A model generated the notes under the pieces. That model worked only from the letters and a program-made list of their open reading frames with translations. It did not search any database and was not told the origin of the DNA. From Clostridiaceae bacterium (GTDB lineage Bacteria; Bacillota; Clostridia; Lachnospirales; Lachnospiraceae): a stretch of DNA of 64,000 bases. The DNA is taken from positions 1 to 64,000 of the forward strand of contig QXWR01000018.1 in NCBI GenBank assembly GCA_009911065.1, given 5' to 3'. Of this stretch, positions 1-8,646 are shown one piece after another. Numbering within the stretch: position 1 is the stretch's first letter; each line of letters starts with the position of its first letter. The translations under genes were made by a program, and so were the position numbers.

Positions 1-44
1 TGAGACGCTGGCCTAGCAACAAAGGGTTATACCCGTTCCACAAG

Positions 45-63
45 CCACCCGTTTTACGGGTGG
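45..63. terminator. Short GC-rich hairpin at window start
   Basis: A perfect 7-bp stem (CCACCCG / CGGGTGG) with a 5-base loop lies just before the first gene. The tail after it is not a clean T run, so a terminator is only one reading. The flank at 11-33 contains GCAACAAAGG, which recurs near 22699, so this may instead be the end of a degraded mobile or repeat element. Confidence 0.35.
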
Positions 64-95
64 TATTGACTTTTAAGATTGGAGGGTCTTTTTGT

Positions 96-1391
96 ATGTC
101 AGGTAAAAAACAACTGTATGCAGGTATTGGATGCCGGGAGGGAAGACCGGTGTCCCTTGGAAAAAAGGAAGATTTGGGGAATGTTTCCTTAAAAACCCTG
201 GCTTATTTCTACAACGATAACGGAGCGGACGGACTGCTGCTTTGGGATATGTCAGAAGGGGATGAGGACCATGAACGTACCATTGGCATGGTGAAGGAGC
301 TGGCCAGGAGAATGGATATTCCAGTCATTACCGGAGGCCGTGTAAGGCGGCTGGAAGATGTGAAAAAGTATCTGTATGCTGGTGCAAAAGCCGTGTTTTT
401 AGATGGATCGGATTTGGACCAGGTGGATTTGATTCAGGAGGCGGCAAACCGGTTTGGAGGGGAAAAGATTTATGTATGGCTTCCTTCTCCCCGCTTAATA
501 AGCCGGACGGCAGAGTTTTCCAAACTGGGAGCGTCCCGGATGATTTTGGATGTAGGCGGCAATGTGGAGATGCTGGAGGGAGACAATTTTGTCCGGACAG
601 AAAGCTCTTTTTTATTCCTCTGTAATGACAGCCAGGTGCCGGTGGTATCGGTCTGTATGGCGTCAGAAGCCTGCGCCGGAGTGGTTCTCACTGGGCCAAA
701 GGAAAACAACAACTGTATGGAGATCAAACAGGAATTAAGGAGAAGGGGCATCCAGGTAGACACCTTTGCGTCCAGTATGGAGTGGAAGGACTTTAAGACC
801 GGGTCAGACGGTCTTATGCCGGTGATTGTACAGGATTACAAGACGGACCAGGTGCTGATGATGGCTTACATGAATGAGCAGGCGTTTCAGGATACGTTAC
901 AGACCGGAAAGATGAACTATTACAGCCGCAGCCGTAAATCCCAGTGGCTAAAAGGGGAGACGTCGGGACATTTCCAGTATGTAAAGGCCCTCTGTCTGGA
1001 CTGTGACAATGATACCATCCTTGCCAGGGTTCACCAGATCGGGCCTGCATGCCATACGGGAAATACCAGCTGCTTTTTTAAGACTCTGGCATCCAGGGAG
1101 TGTAAAGAGGCGAATCCGCTCAAGGTTTTTGAAGAGGTGTTTTCCGTGATTTTAGACCGGAAGGAACATCCAAAGGAAGGGTCATACACCAACTATCTGC
1201 TGGATAAAGGCATTGATAAGATTCTGAAAAAGGTAGGGGAGGAAGCCACGGAGATTGTGATTGCGGCGAAAAACCCCAATCCGGAGGAAATAAAGTATGA
1301 GATTTCCGATTTTTTATATCATGTGATGGTGTTAATGGCAGCTAAGGGGATTACCTGGGAAGAGATTACAAAAGAGCTGGCAAACCGATGA
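96..1391 (+). CDS. hisIE: Bifunctional phosphoribosyl-AMP cyclohydrolase / phosphoribosyl-ATP pyrophosphatase with N-terminal HisF-like domain
   Basis: Catalyses the second and third steps of histidine synthesis: PR-ATP to PR-AMP, then opening of the adenine ring. The 431-residue protein has three parts. Residues 1 to about 230 resemble a HisA/HisF TIM barrel ([16 protein letters not shown] matches the HisF phosphate loop region) but lack its catalytic aspartates. The middle is HisI, with the zinc-site run CLDCDND and [13 protein letters not shown]. The C-terminus is HisE, with [14 protein letters not shown] and EISDFLYH. Usual HisIE is near 200 residues, so the N-terminal half is an added domain. 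ATG 96 is chosen over 60 because GGAGGG at 81-86 sits nine bases before it. Other his genes may lie upstream of the window. Confidence 0.93.
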   Translation: MSGKKQLYAGIGCREGRPVSLGKKEDLGNVSLKTLAYFYNDNGADGLLLWDMSEGDEDHERTIGMVKELARRMDIPVITGGRVRRLEDVKKYLYAGAKAVFLDGSDLDQVDLIQEAANRFGGEKIYVWLPSPRLISRTAEFSKLGASRMILDVGGNVEMLEGDNFVRTESSFLFLCNDSQVPVVSVCMASEACAGVVLTGPKENNNCMEIKQELRRRGIQVDTFASSMEWKDFKTGSDGLMPVIVQDYKTDQVLMMAYMNEQAFQDTLQTGKMNYYSRSRKSQWLKGETSGHFQYVKALCLDCDNDTILARVHQIGPACHTGNTSCFFKTLASRECKEANPLKVFEEVFSVILDRKEHPKEGSYTNYLLDKGIDKILKKVGEEATEIVIAAKNPNPEEIKYEISDFLYHVMVLMAAKGITWEEITKELANR

Positions 1392-1439
1392 CCAGGTAAG
1401 AGTGGCGTCTGGTTTTTACATGTCTGCCGGGAATATTTC

Positions 1440-1492
1440 CATTCCTGTCCGAATAGGATAGACTGATCATGTACAGGAGCGGGACAGGAATG
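1440..1492. repeat. 11-bp inverted repeat over a gene start
   Basis: CATTCCTGTCC (1440-1450) is mirrored by GGACAGGAATG (1482-1492), with a 31-base loop. The right arm contains the ATG of the carboxypeptidase gene and the loop contains its ribosome site, so folding could hide the start. It could also be chance; nothing else shows a regulatory role. Confidence 0.4.
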
Positions 1493-2836
1493 AAGGGAAA
1501 TCGGATACATGGGCTGATGGTGGGAATCACCATCGGCTTTGCTTTTTGGGGACGGGCGCAGGCAGGGGCGGTGAAGAACGCACCAGTTCCGGTAAAGGAA
1601 ACATGGGAATCTTTTGCATTTTCAGAATCAGAAGACCCAAATATGGGAATAATGCAGGCAGCGGCAGAGACCAAAAAAGAACCAGTACAACTGTATGCTC
1701 AGTCAGCAGTATTGATGGATGGGGACAATGGGCGGATTCTCTACGAGAAGGAGGGGGATGTGTTTCGTTCCATGGCAAGCACAACCAAGATTATGACCTG
1801 TATTCTTGCCCTGGAAAAGGGAAAACCATCTGAAATCTGTATCGTATCGGATACAGCGGCGGCACAGCCGAAAGTTCATTTGGGAGCAAAAAAGGGAACC
1901 CAGTTTTATATGAAAGATCTGTTGTATTCCCTTATGCTGGAATCCCACAATGACTCGGCTGTGATGATTGCAGAAGCAATCGGAGGCAGTGTGGAAGGAT
2001 TTGCAGACATGATGAATGAGAAGGCTAGGGAGCTTGGCTGTGAAAATACTTGTTTTCTGACTCCTAACGGACTGGACAGGACTTACCGGACCCCAGAGGG
2101 AAAGGAGTACGTTCACGGGACGACGGCAGAGGATTTGGCGGCAGTTATGCGCTATTGTATCAAAGAGTCTCCCAGGAAAAAGGAGTTTTTGGAAATCACC
2201 CGCACGTCAGGTTATACGTTTACAGATGTGGAAGGAAAACATTCTTTTTCCTGTGTCAATCATAATGCCCTGCTGTCTATGATGAAGGGGCTTTTAACCG
2301 GAAAAACCGGTTTTACAGACAAAGCCGGGTATTCTTATGTGGCGGCCTTGGAAGATGAGGGCAGAACTTATATCCTGGTTTTGCTGGGAAGCGGCTGGCC
2401 TCCTCACAAAACTTACAAGTGGGCAGATGCAAAGGCTTTGTTTGATTATGGGAAGGAGAACTACCATTTTCAGGATGTGTACCAGGAGCCGGAGCTTGCC
2501 AAGATTCCGGTTTTAGACGGCATTCCTGTGACCCCAAAAGATTGGAAACAGCAGGATGGTTCAGAGGCAGAAGCCGCAGTCTGGCCGGTGGTTGGCTTAA
2601 AAGAGGAGGAGCGGCATTTACAGGTTCTTCTTTCCGGTGAGGAAAAGGTGGAGATTGTGACAAAACTTCCAAAGAATCTGTCAGCTCCCGTGGAGGAAGG
2701 GCAGAAGATTGGGTCCGTTCATTATGTTCTGGACGGAGAGATTCTTCGCAGCGATTCCCTTTATGCAGACCGGACCGTTCCCAAAATTGACTGGAACTAT
2801 TGTTTCAAAAAGGTGTGGGATAGATTTTGGGAGTGA
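1490..2836 (+). CDS. D-alanyl-D-alanine carboxypeptidase, DacF/peptidase S11 family
   Basis: A penicillin-binding DD-carboxypeptidase that trims the terminal D-Ala of peptidoglycan stem peptides outside the cell. Seen: signal peptide at residues 1-26 (hydrophobic run ending RAQAG), then the three active-site motifs of the family, S97-T-T-K100, S152-H-N154 and K272-T-G. A C-terminal beta-rich region (from about 360) matches the PBP5_C position and is usual for the family, as is the 448-residue length. ATG 1490 has AGGAG ten bases upstream; an ATG at 1469 lacks a good site. Sporulation DacF and vegetative DacA forms cannot be told apart here. Confidence 0.9.
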   Translation: MKGNRIHGLMVGITIGFAFWGRAQAGAVKNAPVPVKETWESFAFSESEDPNMGIMQAAAETKKEPVQLYAQSAVLMDGDNGRILYEKEGDVFRSMASTTKIMTCILALEKGKPSEICIVSDTAAAQPKVHLGAKKGTQFYMKDLLYSLMLESHNDSAVMIAEAIGGSVEGFADMMNEKARELGCENTCFLTPNGLDRTYRTPEGKEYVHGTTAEDLAAVMRYCIKESPRKKEFLEITRTSGYTFTDVEGKHSFSCVNHNALLSMMKGLLTGKTGFTDKAGYSYVAALEDEGRTYILVLLGSGWPPHKTYKWADAKALFDYGKENYHFQDVYQEPELAKIPVLDGIPVTPKDWKQQDGSEAEAAVWPVVGLKEEERHLQVLLSGEEKVEIVTKLPKNLSAPVEEGQKIGSVHYVLDGEILRSDSLYADRTVPKIDWNYCFKKVWDRFWE

Positions 2837-2873
2837 AAGAATGGGTTTTTAAGGAAAAAATTACAAAAATCGC

Positions 2874-2902
2874 TTGAATTTTATCCCGCGGCATTATACA
2901 AT
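2874..2902 (+). promoter_or_regulatory. Candidate sigma-A promoter of the decarboxylase operon
   Basis: TTGAAT at 2874-2879 and TACAAT at 2897-2902 are 17 bases apart, in the AT-rich gap before the first carboxyltransferase gene. A TATAAT at 2903 is an alternative -10 with poorer spacing. Confidence 0.5.
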
Positions 2903-2998
2903 TATAATCGGCAGAAATTGGAGTTACTATGCGGAACCTTGTCAAAAAATTAACGTTTTAGACAAAGCCGTGAATATTTTAAAATGGAGGATTGCAAA

Positions 2999-4453
2999 AT
3001 GAGTAATTCAGCACAAACGTCAGCAAGTAGCAGAATCCATGCATTGCTTGATGAGAACAGTTTTGTTGAAGTAGGTTCTTACATTACTGCAAGAGCCACA
3101 GATTTCAACATGGCTGACAAGGAAACTCCTGCAGATGGCGTAATCACCGGTTACGGCACCATTGACGGAAGCCTTGTGTACGTGTACAGCCAGGATGCTG
3201 CTGTACTGGGCGGTTCTTTAGGCGAGATGCATGCGAAGAAAATCAGCAGTATCTATTCCATGGCTATGAAGATGGGAGCGCCGATAATCGGTCTTATTGA
3301 TTGTGCCGGTCTTCGCTTACAGGAAGCTACCGATGCATTGAACGGCTTTGGCCAGATGTATTTGAGTCAGGCCATGGCATCTGGCGTGATTCCTCAGATC
3401 GCAGCTGTGTTTGGCACCTGCGGAGGAGGAATGGCAGTGTCTTCCGCTATGGCAGACTTTCTTTTTATGGAAGAAAAGAAGGGAAAACTTTTTGTCAATT
3501 CTCCCAATGCCCTGGAAGGCAACCGCATTGAAACATGCGACACTTCAAGCGCAGCGTTCCAGAGCGAGAATACAGGGCTGGTAGATTTTACAGGGGACGA
3601 GGATGGGATCTTAAATCAGATTCGCAGCCTGGTTGCCATTCTTCCGGCAAACAATGAAGATGACATGTCTTACAGCGAGTGCAGCGACGATTTAAACCGG
3701 GTGTGTGCCGGACTGGAAAACTGTGTGGGCGCTTCGGATATTGCCCTGACTCAGATTTCTGACGACGGCTTTTTCCTGGAAGTAAAGAAAGCTTACGATC
3801 CTTCTATGGTGACTGGATTTATCCGGTTAAACGGAACTACCGTGGGTTGTGTGGCCAACCGGACCGAGCTTTATGGGGATAACGGAGTGAAAGAGGAAGA
3901 GTATGAGCCGGTTCTCACTTCCCATGGATGTGAGAAGGCAGAGAAATTTGTTTCCTTCTGCGATGCCTTTAACATTCCTCTTCTTACCCTGGTAAACGTA
4001 AAGGGTTACAAGGCCAGTAAGTGTACTGAGCGCAAGATTGCAAAAGCAGCAGGCCGCTTAACCTATGCCTTTGCCAATGCAAGCGTTCCCAAAGTGACCG
4101 TGGTGACGGGGGAAGCTTATGGAACTGCTTATCTGACTATGAACAGCAAATCCATCGGAGCAGATTTGGTGTATGCATGGCCCACAGCTGTGATTGGCAT
4201 GATGGATGCGTCTGCAGCTGTGAAGATTATGTATGCGGACGAGCTGGCAAAAGCAGATGACAGCCTTTTACTGATTCAGGAGAAGGCAGGCCAGTACAGA
4301 GAGCTTCAGTCCAGCGCCATAGCTGCTGCAAAGAGAGGCTATGTGGATGATATTATTGAGGCATGTGATACCAGAAAACGTGTCATTGCTGCTTTTGAGA
4401 TGCTGTTTACCAAGAGAGAGGACCGTCCGGACAGAAAACACGGAACGGTCTAG
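2999..4453 (+). CDS. Acyl-CoA carboxyltransferase, MmdA/12S-like subunit of a Na+-pumping decarboxylase
   Basis: A carboxyltransferase of the methylmalonyl-CoA decarboxylase alpha / transcarboxylase 12S family, expected to move CO2 between an acyl-CoA and carrier-bound biotin in the cytoplasm. Seen: GVITGYGTIDG and LGGSLGEMHAKKI, typical of the N-terminal crotonase-like half; the oxyanion loop GTCGGGMAVSSAMADF; and a second half with VKGYKASKCTER and MNSKSIGADLVYAWP. The protein has 484 residues, slightly short of the usual 510. It is more divergent than true MmdA around residues 155-180, so the acyl-CoA is uncertain. The start is ATG 2999 with GGAGG eight bases before. First gene of the operon. 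Confidence 0.85.
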   Translation: MSNSAQTSASSRIHALLDENSFVEVGSYITARATDFNMADKETPADGVITGYGTIDGSLVYVYSQDAAVLGGSLGEMHAKKISSIYSMAMKMGAPIIGLIDCAGLRLQEATDALNGFGQMYLSQAMASGVIPQIAAVFGTCGGGMAVSSAMADFLFMEEKKGKLFVNSPNALEGNRIETCDTSSAAFQSENTGLVDFTGDEDGILNQIRSLVAILPANNEDDMSYSECSDDLNRVCAGLENCVGASDIALTQISDDGFFLEVKKAYDPSMVTGFIRLNGTTVGCVANRTELYGDNGVKEEEYEPVLTSHGCEKAEKFVSFCDAFNIPLLTLVNVKGYKASKCTERKIAKAAGRLTYAFANASVPKVTVVTGEAYGTAYLTMNSKSIGADLVYAWPTAVIGMMDASAAVKIMYADELAKADDSLLLIQEKAGQYRELQSSAIAAAKRGYVDDIIEACDTRKRVIAAFEMLFTKREDRPDRKHGTV

Positions 4454-4470
4454 GATGAGGTGACGTGTAT

Positions 4471-5265
4471 ATGAGACAGATTAAAAATCGGTTTTGGTTA
4501 ATGGTGTGTGCGGTTTTGTGCTTGTGTATGCTTTCCGGATGTTCCGCTGCAGATACGAACGCAAAAGAGCTGGACCCAAGTTTTGCCTCTGTTCTTTGTC
4601 AGACAGCAGAAGGAGATCTGACCGCTTTTTCCAGCATCGATGAAGCAAAGCTGGATGAGATGGAAGCGACCGCCAAGAAGATAAAAGACAATGCTCTGAT
4701 TGGGGGGCTTTCTTCCTGGAGAAGCATAATGCCGGAAACCGGAAAGCTGGTGGAGATCCTTTCCAGTGAGGCTATGGAGACAGAGGACGGCAATTACGAA
4801 TGTATCGTAACTGCAGCGTTTGAAAAGAGAAATGTAGAATTTAAGGTCTTCTATGAAGAAACCTTTTATGAGGGAAGAGACAGTGTACTTATGGCGACTT
4901 CCTATTCCTTCACCCCGGAATACACCACAGGGGAGAAGATGGCAAAGGCAGCGATGAACACGGCTATGGGTATGGGAACCGTGTTTCTGGTTTTGATCTT
5001 TATTAGTGTGCTGATCAGCTGCTTTAAGTATATCAATGCATGGGAGAATAGTCAGAAGGCTGCAAAAGCTTCCCAGGCTCCTGCGGCCCCGGCCCCTGCA
5101 CCGGAACCCATGGAGAGTCTGACCGCAGACGATTTGACGGAAGATCTGGAACTGGTGGCAGTGATTACAGCGGCAATTGCAGCATTTGACAGTACGGTGT
5201 CAGCAGACGGCCTGGTGGTTCGCTCCATCAAGCGTGTGCCTGGAGCAAAATGGAAAAGAGCATAA
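4471..5265 (+). CDS. Lipoprotein fused to OadG-type gamma subunit
   Basis: The small membrane subunit that holds together the cytoplasmic and membrane parts of Na+-pumping decarboxylases. Seen: a lipoprotein signal with lipobox LSGC near residue 25, an extracellular domain of about 130 residues, one membrane span (TVFLVLIFISVLISCF, about 170-188), an Ala/Pro-rich stretch, and a cytoplasmic tail (ELVAVITAAIAAF, about 228-240) ending VPGAKWKRA. Simple OadG has about 80-120 residues, so the N-terminal lipoprotein domain is an addition; its fold is not recognised. A GTG at 4465 is an alternative start. The gene follows the carboxyltransferase by 17 bases. Confidence 0.75.
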   Translation: MRQIKNRFWLMVCAVLCLCMLSGCSAADTNAKELDPSFASVLCQTAEGDLTAFSSIDEAKLDEMEATAKKIKDNALIGGLSSWRSIMPETGKLVEILSSEAMETEDGNYECIVTAAFEKRNVEFKVFYEETFYEGRDSVLMATSYSFTPEYTTGEKMAKAAMNTAMGMGTVFLVLIFISVLISCFKYINAWENSQKAAKASQAPAAPAPAPEPMESLTADDLTEDLELVAVITAAIAAFDSTVSADGLVVRSIKRVPGAKWKRA

Positions 5266-5293
5266 GTGAATAGAAAACAGGAGGATTTTGATC

Positions 5294-5665
5294 ATGAAGA
5301 ATTATACAATCACAGTCAATGGTAATGTGTATGAAGTATCTGTAGAAGAGGGCGCTTTCACTGGTGCTCCGTCTGCATCTGCTCCAAAAGCCGCCCCCAA
5401 GGCAGCTCCGAAAGCGGCTCCCAAGGCAGCGGCTCCTGCCGGCGCACAGGGCGCGGTGGCTGTGAGCGCTCCCATGCCTGGAAAGATTCTTGCTGTGAAG
5501 GCAAGCGCTGGACAGGCTGTGAAAAAAGGTGATGTGATCATGGTTTTAGAGGCCATGAAGATGGAAAATGATATTGTGGCTCCTCAGGACGGAACCATTG
5601 CAACGATCAACGTGTCTGTGGGCGATTCCGTAGAGCCGGGAGCTGCTCTTGCTACTATGAACTAA
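5294..5665 (+). CDS. Biotin carboxyl carrier subunit
   Basis: Carries CO2 on biotin between carboxyltransferase and membrane pump. Seen: a short N-terminal segment, a flexible linker with repeated AAPK units (about residues 30-46), and a biotinyl/lipoyl domain with the attachment motif EAMKMEND, biotin on K89. The 123-residue length fits transcarboxylase 1.3S and MmdC proteins. AGGAGG lies eight bases before ATG 5294. It is the only carrier gene in the operon and so must serve both carboxyltransferases encoded around it; this is inference from gene content. Confidence 0.92.
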   Translation: MKNYTITVNGNVYEVSVEEGAFTGAPSASAPKAAPKAAPKAAPKAAAPAGAQGAVAVSAPMPGKILAVKASAGQAVKKGDVIMVLEAMKMENDIVAPQDGTIATINVSVGDSVEPGAALATMN

Positions 5666-5741
5666 ATCTGCTGATAATAATGATTGTTGCGGCCTGGGGC
5701 TTTCCAGGCGGCAATGACCAATTCCACATGGAGGGATTAAA

Positions 5742-6890
5742 ATGGATTATATTGCAACGACAATGTCTAATCTTCTTCAGCAGACAGCATTTTGCAACCT
5801 TACATTCGGTAACTTTCTGATGATTGCAGTGGCGCTGTTTTTCCTGCTGCTGGCCATCAAATTCGGATTTGAACCGCTTCTTTTGGTTCCGATTGCATTT
5901 GGTATGCTGCTTGTCAATATCTATCCGGATATTATGGCAAAGCCTGAAGATATGTCAAATGGTGTAGGCGGACTTCTTCACTACTTTTTCCTGTTAGATG
6001 AATGGAGCATTCTGCCGTCTCTGATTTTCATGGGCGTAGGCGCTATGACGGATTTTGGTCCGCTGATTGCGAATCCAAAAAGCTTCCTTTTAGGCGCTGC
6101 GGCTCAGTTTGGTATTTATGCCGCTTATTTTATGGCAATCTTTATGGGATTCAACGACAGGGCTGCTGCTGCCATTTCCATCATCGGCGGCGCGGACGGT
6201 CCTACTTCTATCTTCCTGGCTGGTAAGCTGGGTCAGACCGAGTTTATGGGTCCCATCGCTGTGGCAGCTTATTCTTACATGGCTTTGGTGCCGATTATTC
6301 AGCCTCCGATTATGAAGCTTATGACTTCGGAAAAAGAGCGGAAGATTAAGATGGAGCAGCTCCGTCCGGTTTCCAAACTGGAAAAGATTCTGTTCCCCAT
6401 TATTGTTACTATCGTAGTATGTTTGATTCTGCCCACCACAGCTCCTCTTGTTGGTATGCTTATGCTGGGCAATTTGTTCCGGGAGTCCGGAGTGGTAAAG
6501 CAGCTGATGGAAACCGCCAGCAATGCTTTGATGTACATTGTAGTGATTCTTCTTGGCACCTCCGTAGGAGCAAGTACCAGCGCAGAGGCATTTTTGAAGG
6601 TGACAACTTTACAGATCGTGGCTTTGGGATTGATTGCGTTTGCTTTTGGAACCGCTGCAGGCGTGTTCTTTGGCAAGGTTATGTGTAAACTTACCGGAGG
6701 CAAGGTAAACCCGTTAATCGGTTCTGCCGGCGTATCGGCAGTTCCCATGGCGGCCCGGGTGTCTCAGAAGGTAGGAGCAGAGGCAGATCCCACCAACTTC
6801 CTGCTGATGCATGCCATGGGTCCCAATGTGGCCGGAGTAATCGGTACAGCAGTGGCGGCAGGCACATTTATGGCGATTTTTGGAGTATAA
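5742..6890 (+). CDS. Na+-translocating decarboxylase beta subunit (OadB/MmdB/GcdB)
   Basis: Integral membrane subunit that decarboxylates carboxybiotin and exports Na+. Seen: 382 residues with about ten hydrophobic spans, the conserved GGADGPTSIFLAG loop (family Na+-site Asp) and the C-terminal GSAGVSAVPMAARVSQ and NFLLMHAMGPNVAGVIG motifs. GGAGGG stands before the ATG. Length and motifs are complete, so a working pump is expected. The substrate is set by the partner carboxyltransferase, not by this protein. Confidence 0.93.
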   Translation: MDYIATTMSNLLQQTAFCNLTFGNFLMIAVALFFLLLAIKFGFEPLLLVPIAFGMLLVNIYPDIMAKPEDMSNGVGGLLHYFFLLDEWSILPSLIFMGVGAMTDFGPLIANPKSFLLGAAAQFGIYAAYFMAIFMGFNDRAAAAISIIGGADGPTSIFLAGKLGQTEFMGPIAVAAYSYMALVPIIQPPIMKLMTSEKERKIKMEQLRPVSKLEKILFPIIVTIVVCLILPTTAPLVGMLMLGNLFRESGVVKQLMETASNALMYIVVILLGTSVGASTSAEAFLKVTTLQIVALGLIAFAFGTAAGVFFGKVMCKLTGGKVNPLIGSAGVSAVPMAARVSQKVGAEADPTNFLLMHAMGPNVAGVIGTAVAAGTFMAIFGV

Positions 6891-7005
6891 TTCTTTATGC
6901 GCCTGACATGGACTGTATTGTTTGGGAAGAAGGTCTGGCAGGCGCATGGATATACGAAAATCGCCTCTGTCAATCAACTTTGTAAGAATTAGGAGGGAAA
7001 TGAAA

Positions 7006-8415
7006 ATGGCAATCGAGAAGAAGCCGGTTAAGATCGTGGAGACGGTTTTGCGTGACGCTCACCAGTCCTTAATCGCGACCAGAATGAGCACCGAGCAGAT
7101 GCTGCCCATTATTGATAAAATGGACCAAATCGGTTATTATGCGGTAGAGTGCTGGGGCGGAGCTACCTTTGACGCCTCCCTGCGTTTTTTGAAGGAAGAT
7201 CCATGGGAGCGTCTTCGGAAGCTGAAAGCAGGCTTTAAGAATACAAAGCTGCAGATGCTGTTCCGTGGACAGAACATCCTGGGATACAACCACTATGCAG
7301 ATGATGTGGTAGAGTATTTTGTGCAGAAGTCTGTGGCAAATGGTATTGACATCATTCGTATTTTTGACTGTCTCAATGACCTGCGCAATCTCCAGACCGC
7401 TGTGACAGCTGCCAACAAAGAAAAGGCCCATGCTCAGATCGCTCTGTGCTATACATTAGGGGATGCTTACACCATGGAGTACTGGAGAGACATTGCCAAG
7501 AGGATTGAGGATATGGGTGCAGATTCCATCTGTATCAAGGATATGGCAGGACTTTTGACTCCTTATGCAGCCCAGGAATTGGTGGCTGCCCTGAAAGAAT
7601 CTACAGCGCTGCCCATTGATCTTCATACCCACTATACATCCGGCGTGGCTTCCATGACTTACTTAAAGGCAGTGGAGTCTGGGTGTGACATTATTGATAC
7701 TGCTATGTCTCCTCTGGCTCTTGGAACCAGCCAGCCAGCCACAGAGGTTATGGTGGAAACCTTCCGGGGAACTCCTTTTGACACTGGGCTGGATCAGGTA
7801 AAGCTGGCAGAGATTGCAGATTACTTTACCCCTATCCGGGAGCAGGTGTTAAAGAGCGGTCTGTTAAATCCCAAGGTGCTGGGAGTAAATATCAAGACGC
7901 TCCAGTATCAGGTTCCTGGAGGCATGTTGTCCAACTTGGTGTCTCAGCTGAAAGAGGCAGGAAAGGAAGACAAGTACCGGGAAGTGCTGGAGGAGATTCC
8001 GCGGGTGCGGAAAGACTTTGGAGAGCCGCCTCTGGTTACTCCGTCTTCTCAGATCGTGGGAACTCAGGCAGTTATGAACGTAATTGCCGGCGAGCGTTAC
8101 AAGATGGTTCCAAAGGAATCCAAAAAGATTATGCTTGGAGAGTTTGGCCAGACCGTAAAGCCATTTAATCCGGAAGTTCAAAAGAAGATCATTGGAGACG
8201 AGACTCCCATTACCTGTCGTCCGGCTGATTTGATTCCGCCTCAGCTGCCTCAGTTTGAAAAAGAGTGCGCTCAGTGGAAGCAGCAGGAGGAGGATGTGTT
8301 GTCCTATGCTCTGTTCCCCAAGGTAGCGGAAGAGTTCTTTAAATACCGTGAGGCACAGCAGACCAAGGTAGATTCTACTGTGGCAGATACACAGAGCAAG
8401 GCTTATCCGGTGTAA
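7006..8415 (+). CDS. Oxaloacetate decarboxylase alpha / transcarboxylase 5S-type carboxyltransferase
   Basis: Transfers the carboxyl group of oxaloacetate (or the reverse onto pyruvate) to or from biotin. Seen: TLRDAHQSL at the start of the HMGL-like TIM barrel, ECWGGATFDASLRFL, LFRGQN, metal ligands in DLHTHYTSG, and the lysine region IKDMAGLLTPY; the C-terminal conserved carboxylase domain follows (TPSSQIVGTQA). It lacks a biotin domain; the separate carrier gene supplies it. With 469 residues it matches the 5S subunit rather than a full OadA of about 590. The start is ATG 7006, nine bases after AGGAGG; ATG 7000 is too close. Confidence 0.9.
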   Translation: MAIEKKPVKIVETVLRDAHQSLIATRMSTEQMLPIIDKMDQIGYYAVECWGGATFDASLRFLKEDPWERLRKLKAGFKNTKLQMLFRGQNILGYNHYADDVVEYFVQKSVANGIDIIRIFDCLNDLRNLQTAVTAANKEKAHAQIALCYTLGDAYTMEYWRDIAKRIEDMGADSICIKDMAGLLTPYAAQELVAALKESTALPIDLHTHYTSGVASMTYLKAVESGCDIIDTAMSPLALGTSQPATEVMVETFRGTPFDTGLDQVKLAEIADYFTPIREQVLKSGLLNPKVLGVNIKTLQYQVPGGMLSNLVSQLKEAGKEDKYREVLEEIPRVRKDFGEPPLVTPSSQIVGTQAVMNVIAGERYKMVPKESKKIMLGEFGQTVKPFNPEVQKKIIGDETPITCRPADLIPPQLPQFEKECAQWKQQEEDVLSYALFPKVAEEFFKYREAQQTKVDSTVADTQSKAYPV

Positions 8416-8502
8416 GAAATCTATTTCAGCAGGCAATGAGCCAAGGGCTATAAAGGTGCAACCCCACTGGTGGAAGTGGTAGAAAAAACGTGTGAGAAGA
8501 TG

Positions 8503-8543
8503 AATCCGGCAGAGGGACCGTTTGGGGTGTACTCTGCCGGATT
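8503..8543 (+). terminator. Hairpin after the decarboxylase operon
   Basis: A 12-bp perfect stem (AATCCGGCAGAG / CTCTGCCGGATT) with a 17-base loop, followed by a T-rich stretch (TTGTAAGTTTTT). It lies about 90 bases after the last decarboxylase gene and reads as its terminator. Confidence 0.65.
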
Positions 8544-8581
8544 TTGTAAGTTTTTGAGAGAATGTATCTTTGACAGATCTA

Positions 8582-8625
8582 CCTTTTGCGGGCAAGGGGG
8601 CGTGTGATTTTTTGCCCGCAAAAGG
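8582..8625. promoter_or_regulatory. 14-bp inverted repeat just before the nicotinamidase-like gene
   Basis: CCTTTTGCGGGCAA (8582-8595) is mirrored exactly at 8612-8625. The right arm ends a few bases before the ribosome site (AAAGGAG) of the next gene. It could be a second terminator, an attenuator, or a stabilising 5-prime hairpin; the absence of a T run after it makes a terminator less likely. Confidence 0.5.
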
Positions 8626-8646
8626 GAATGAAAGGAGAGCCAAATT

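Noticed and set aside
5380-5440. Tandem repeat region that could be a mobile or CRISPR-like repeat
   Set aside because: It encodes the AAPK linker of the biotin carrier; a normal feature of the protein.
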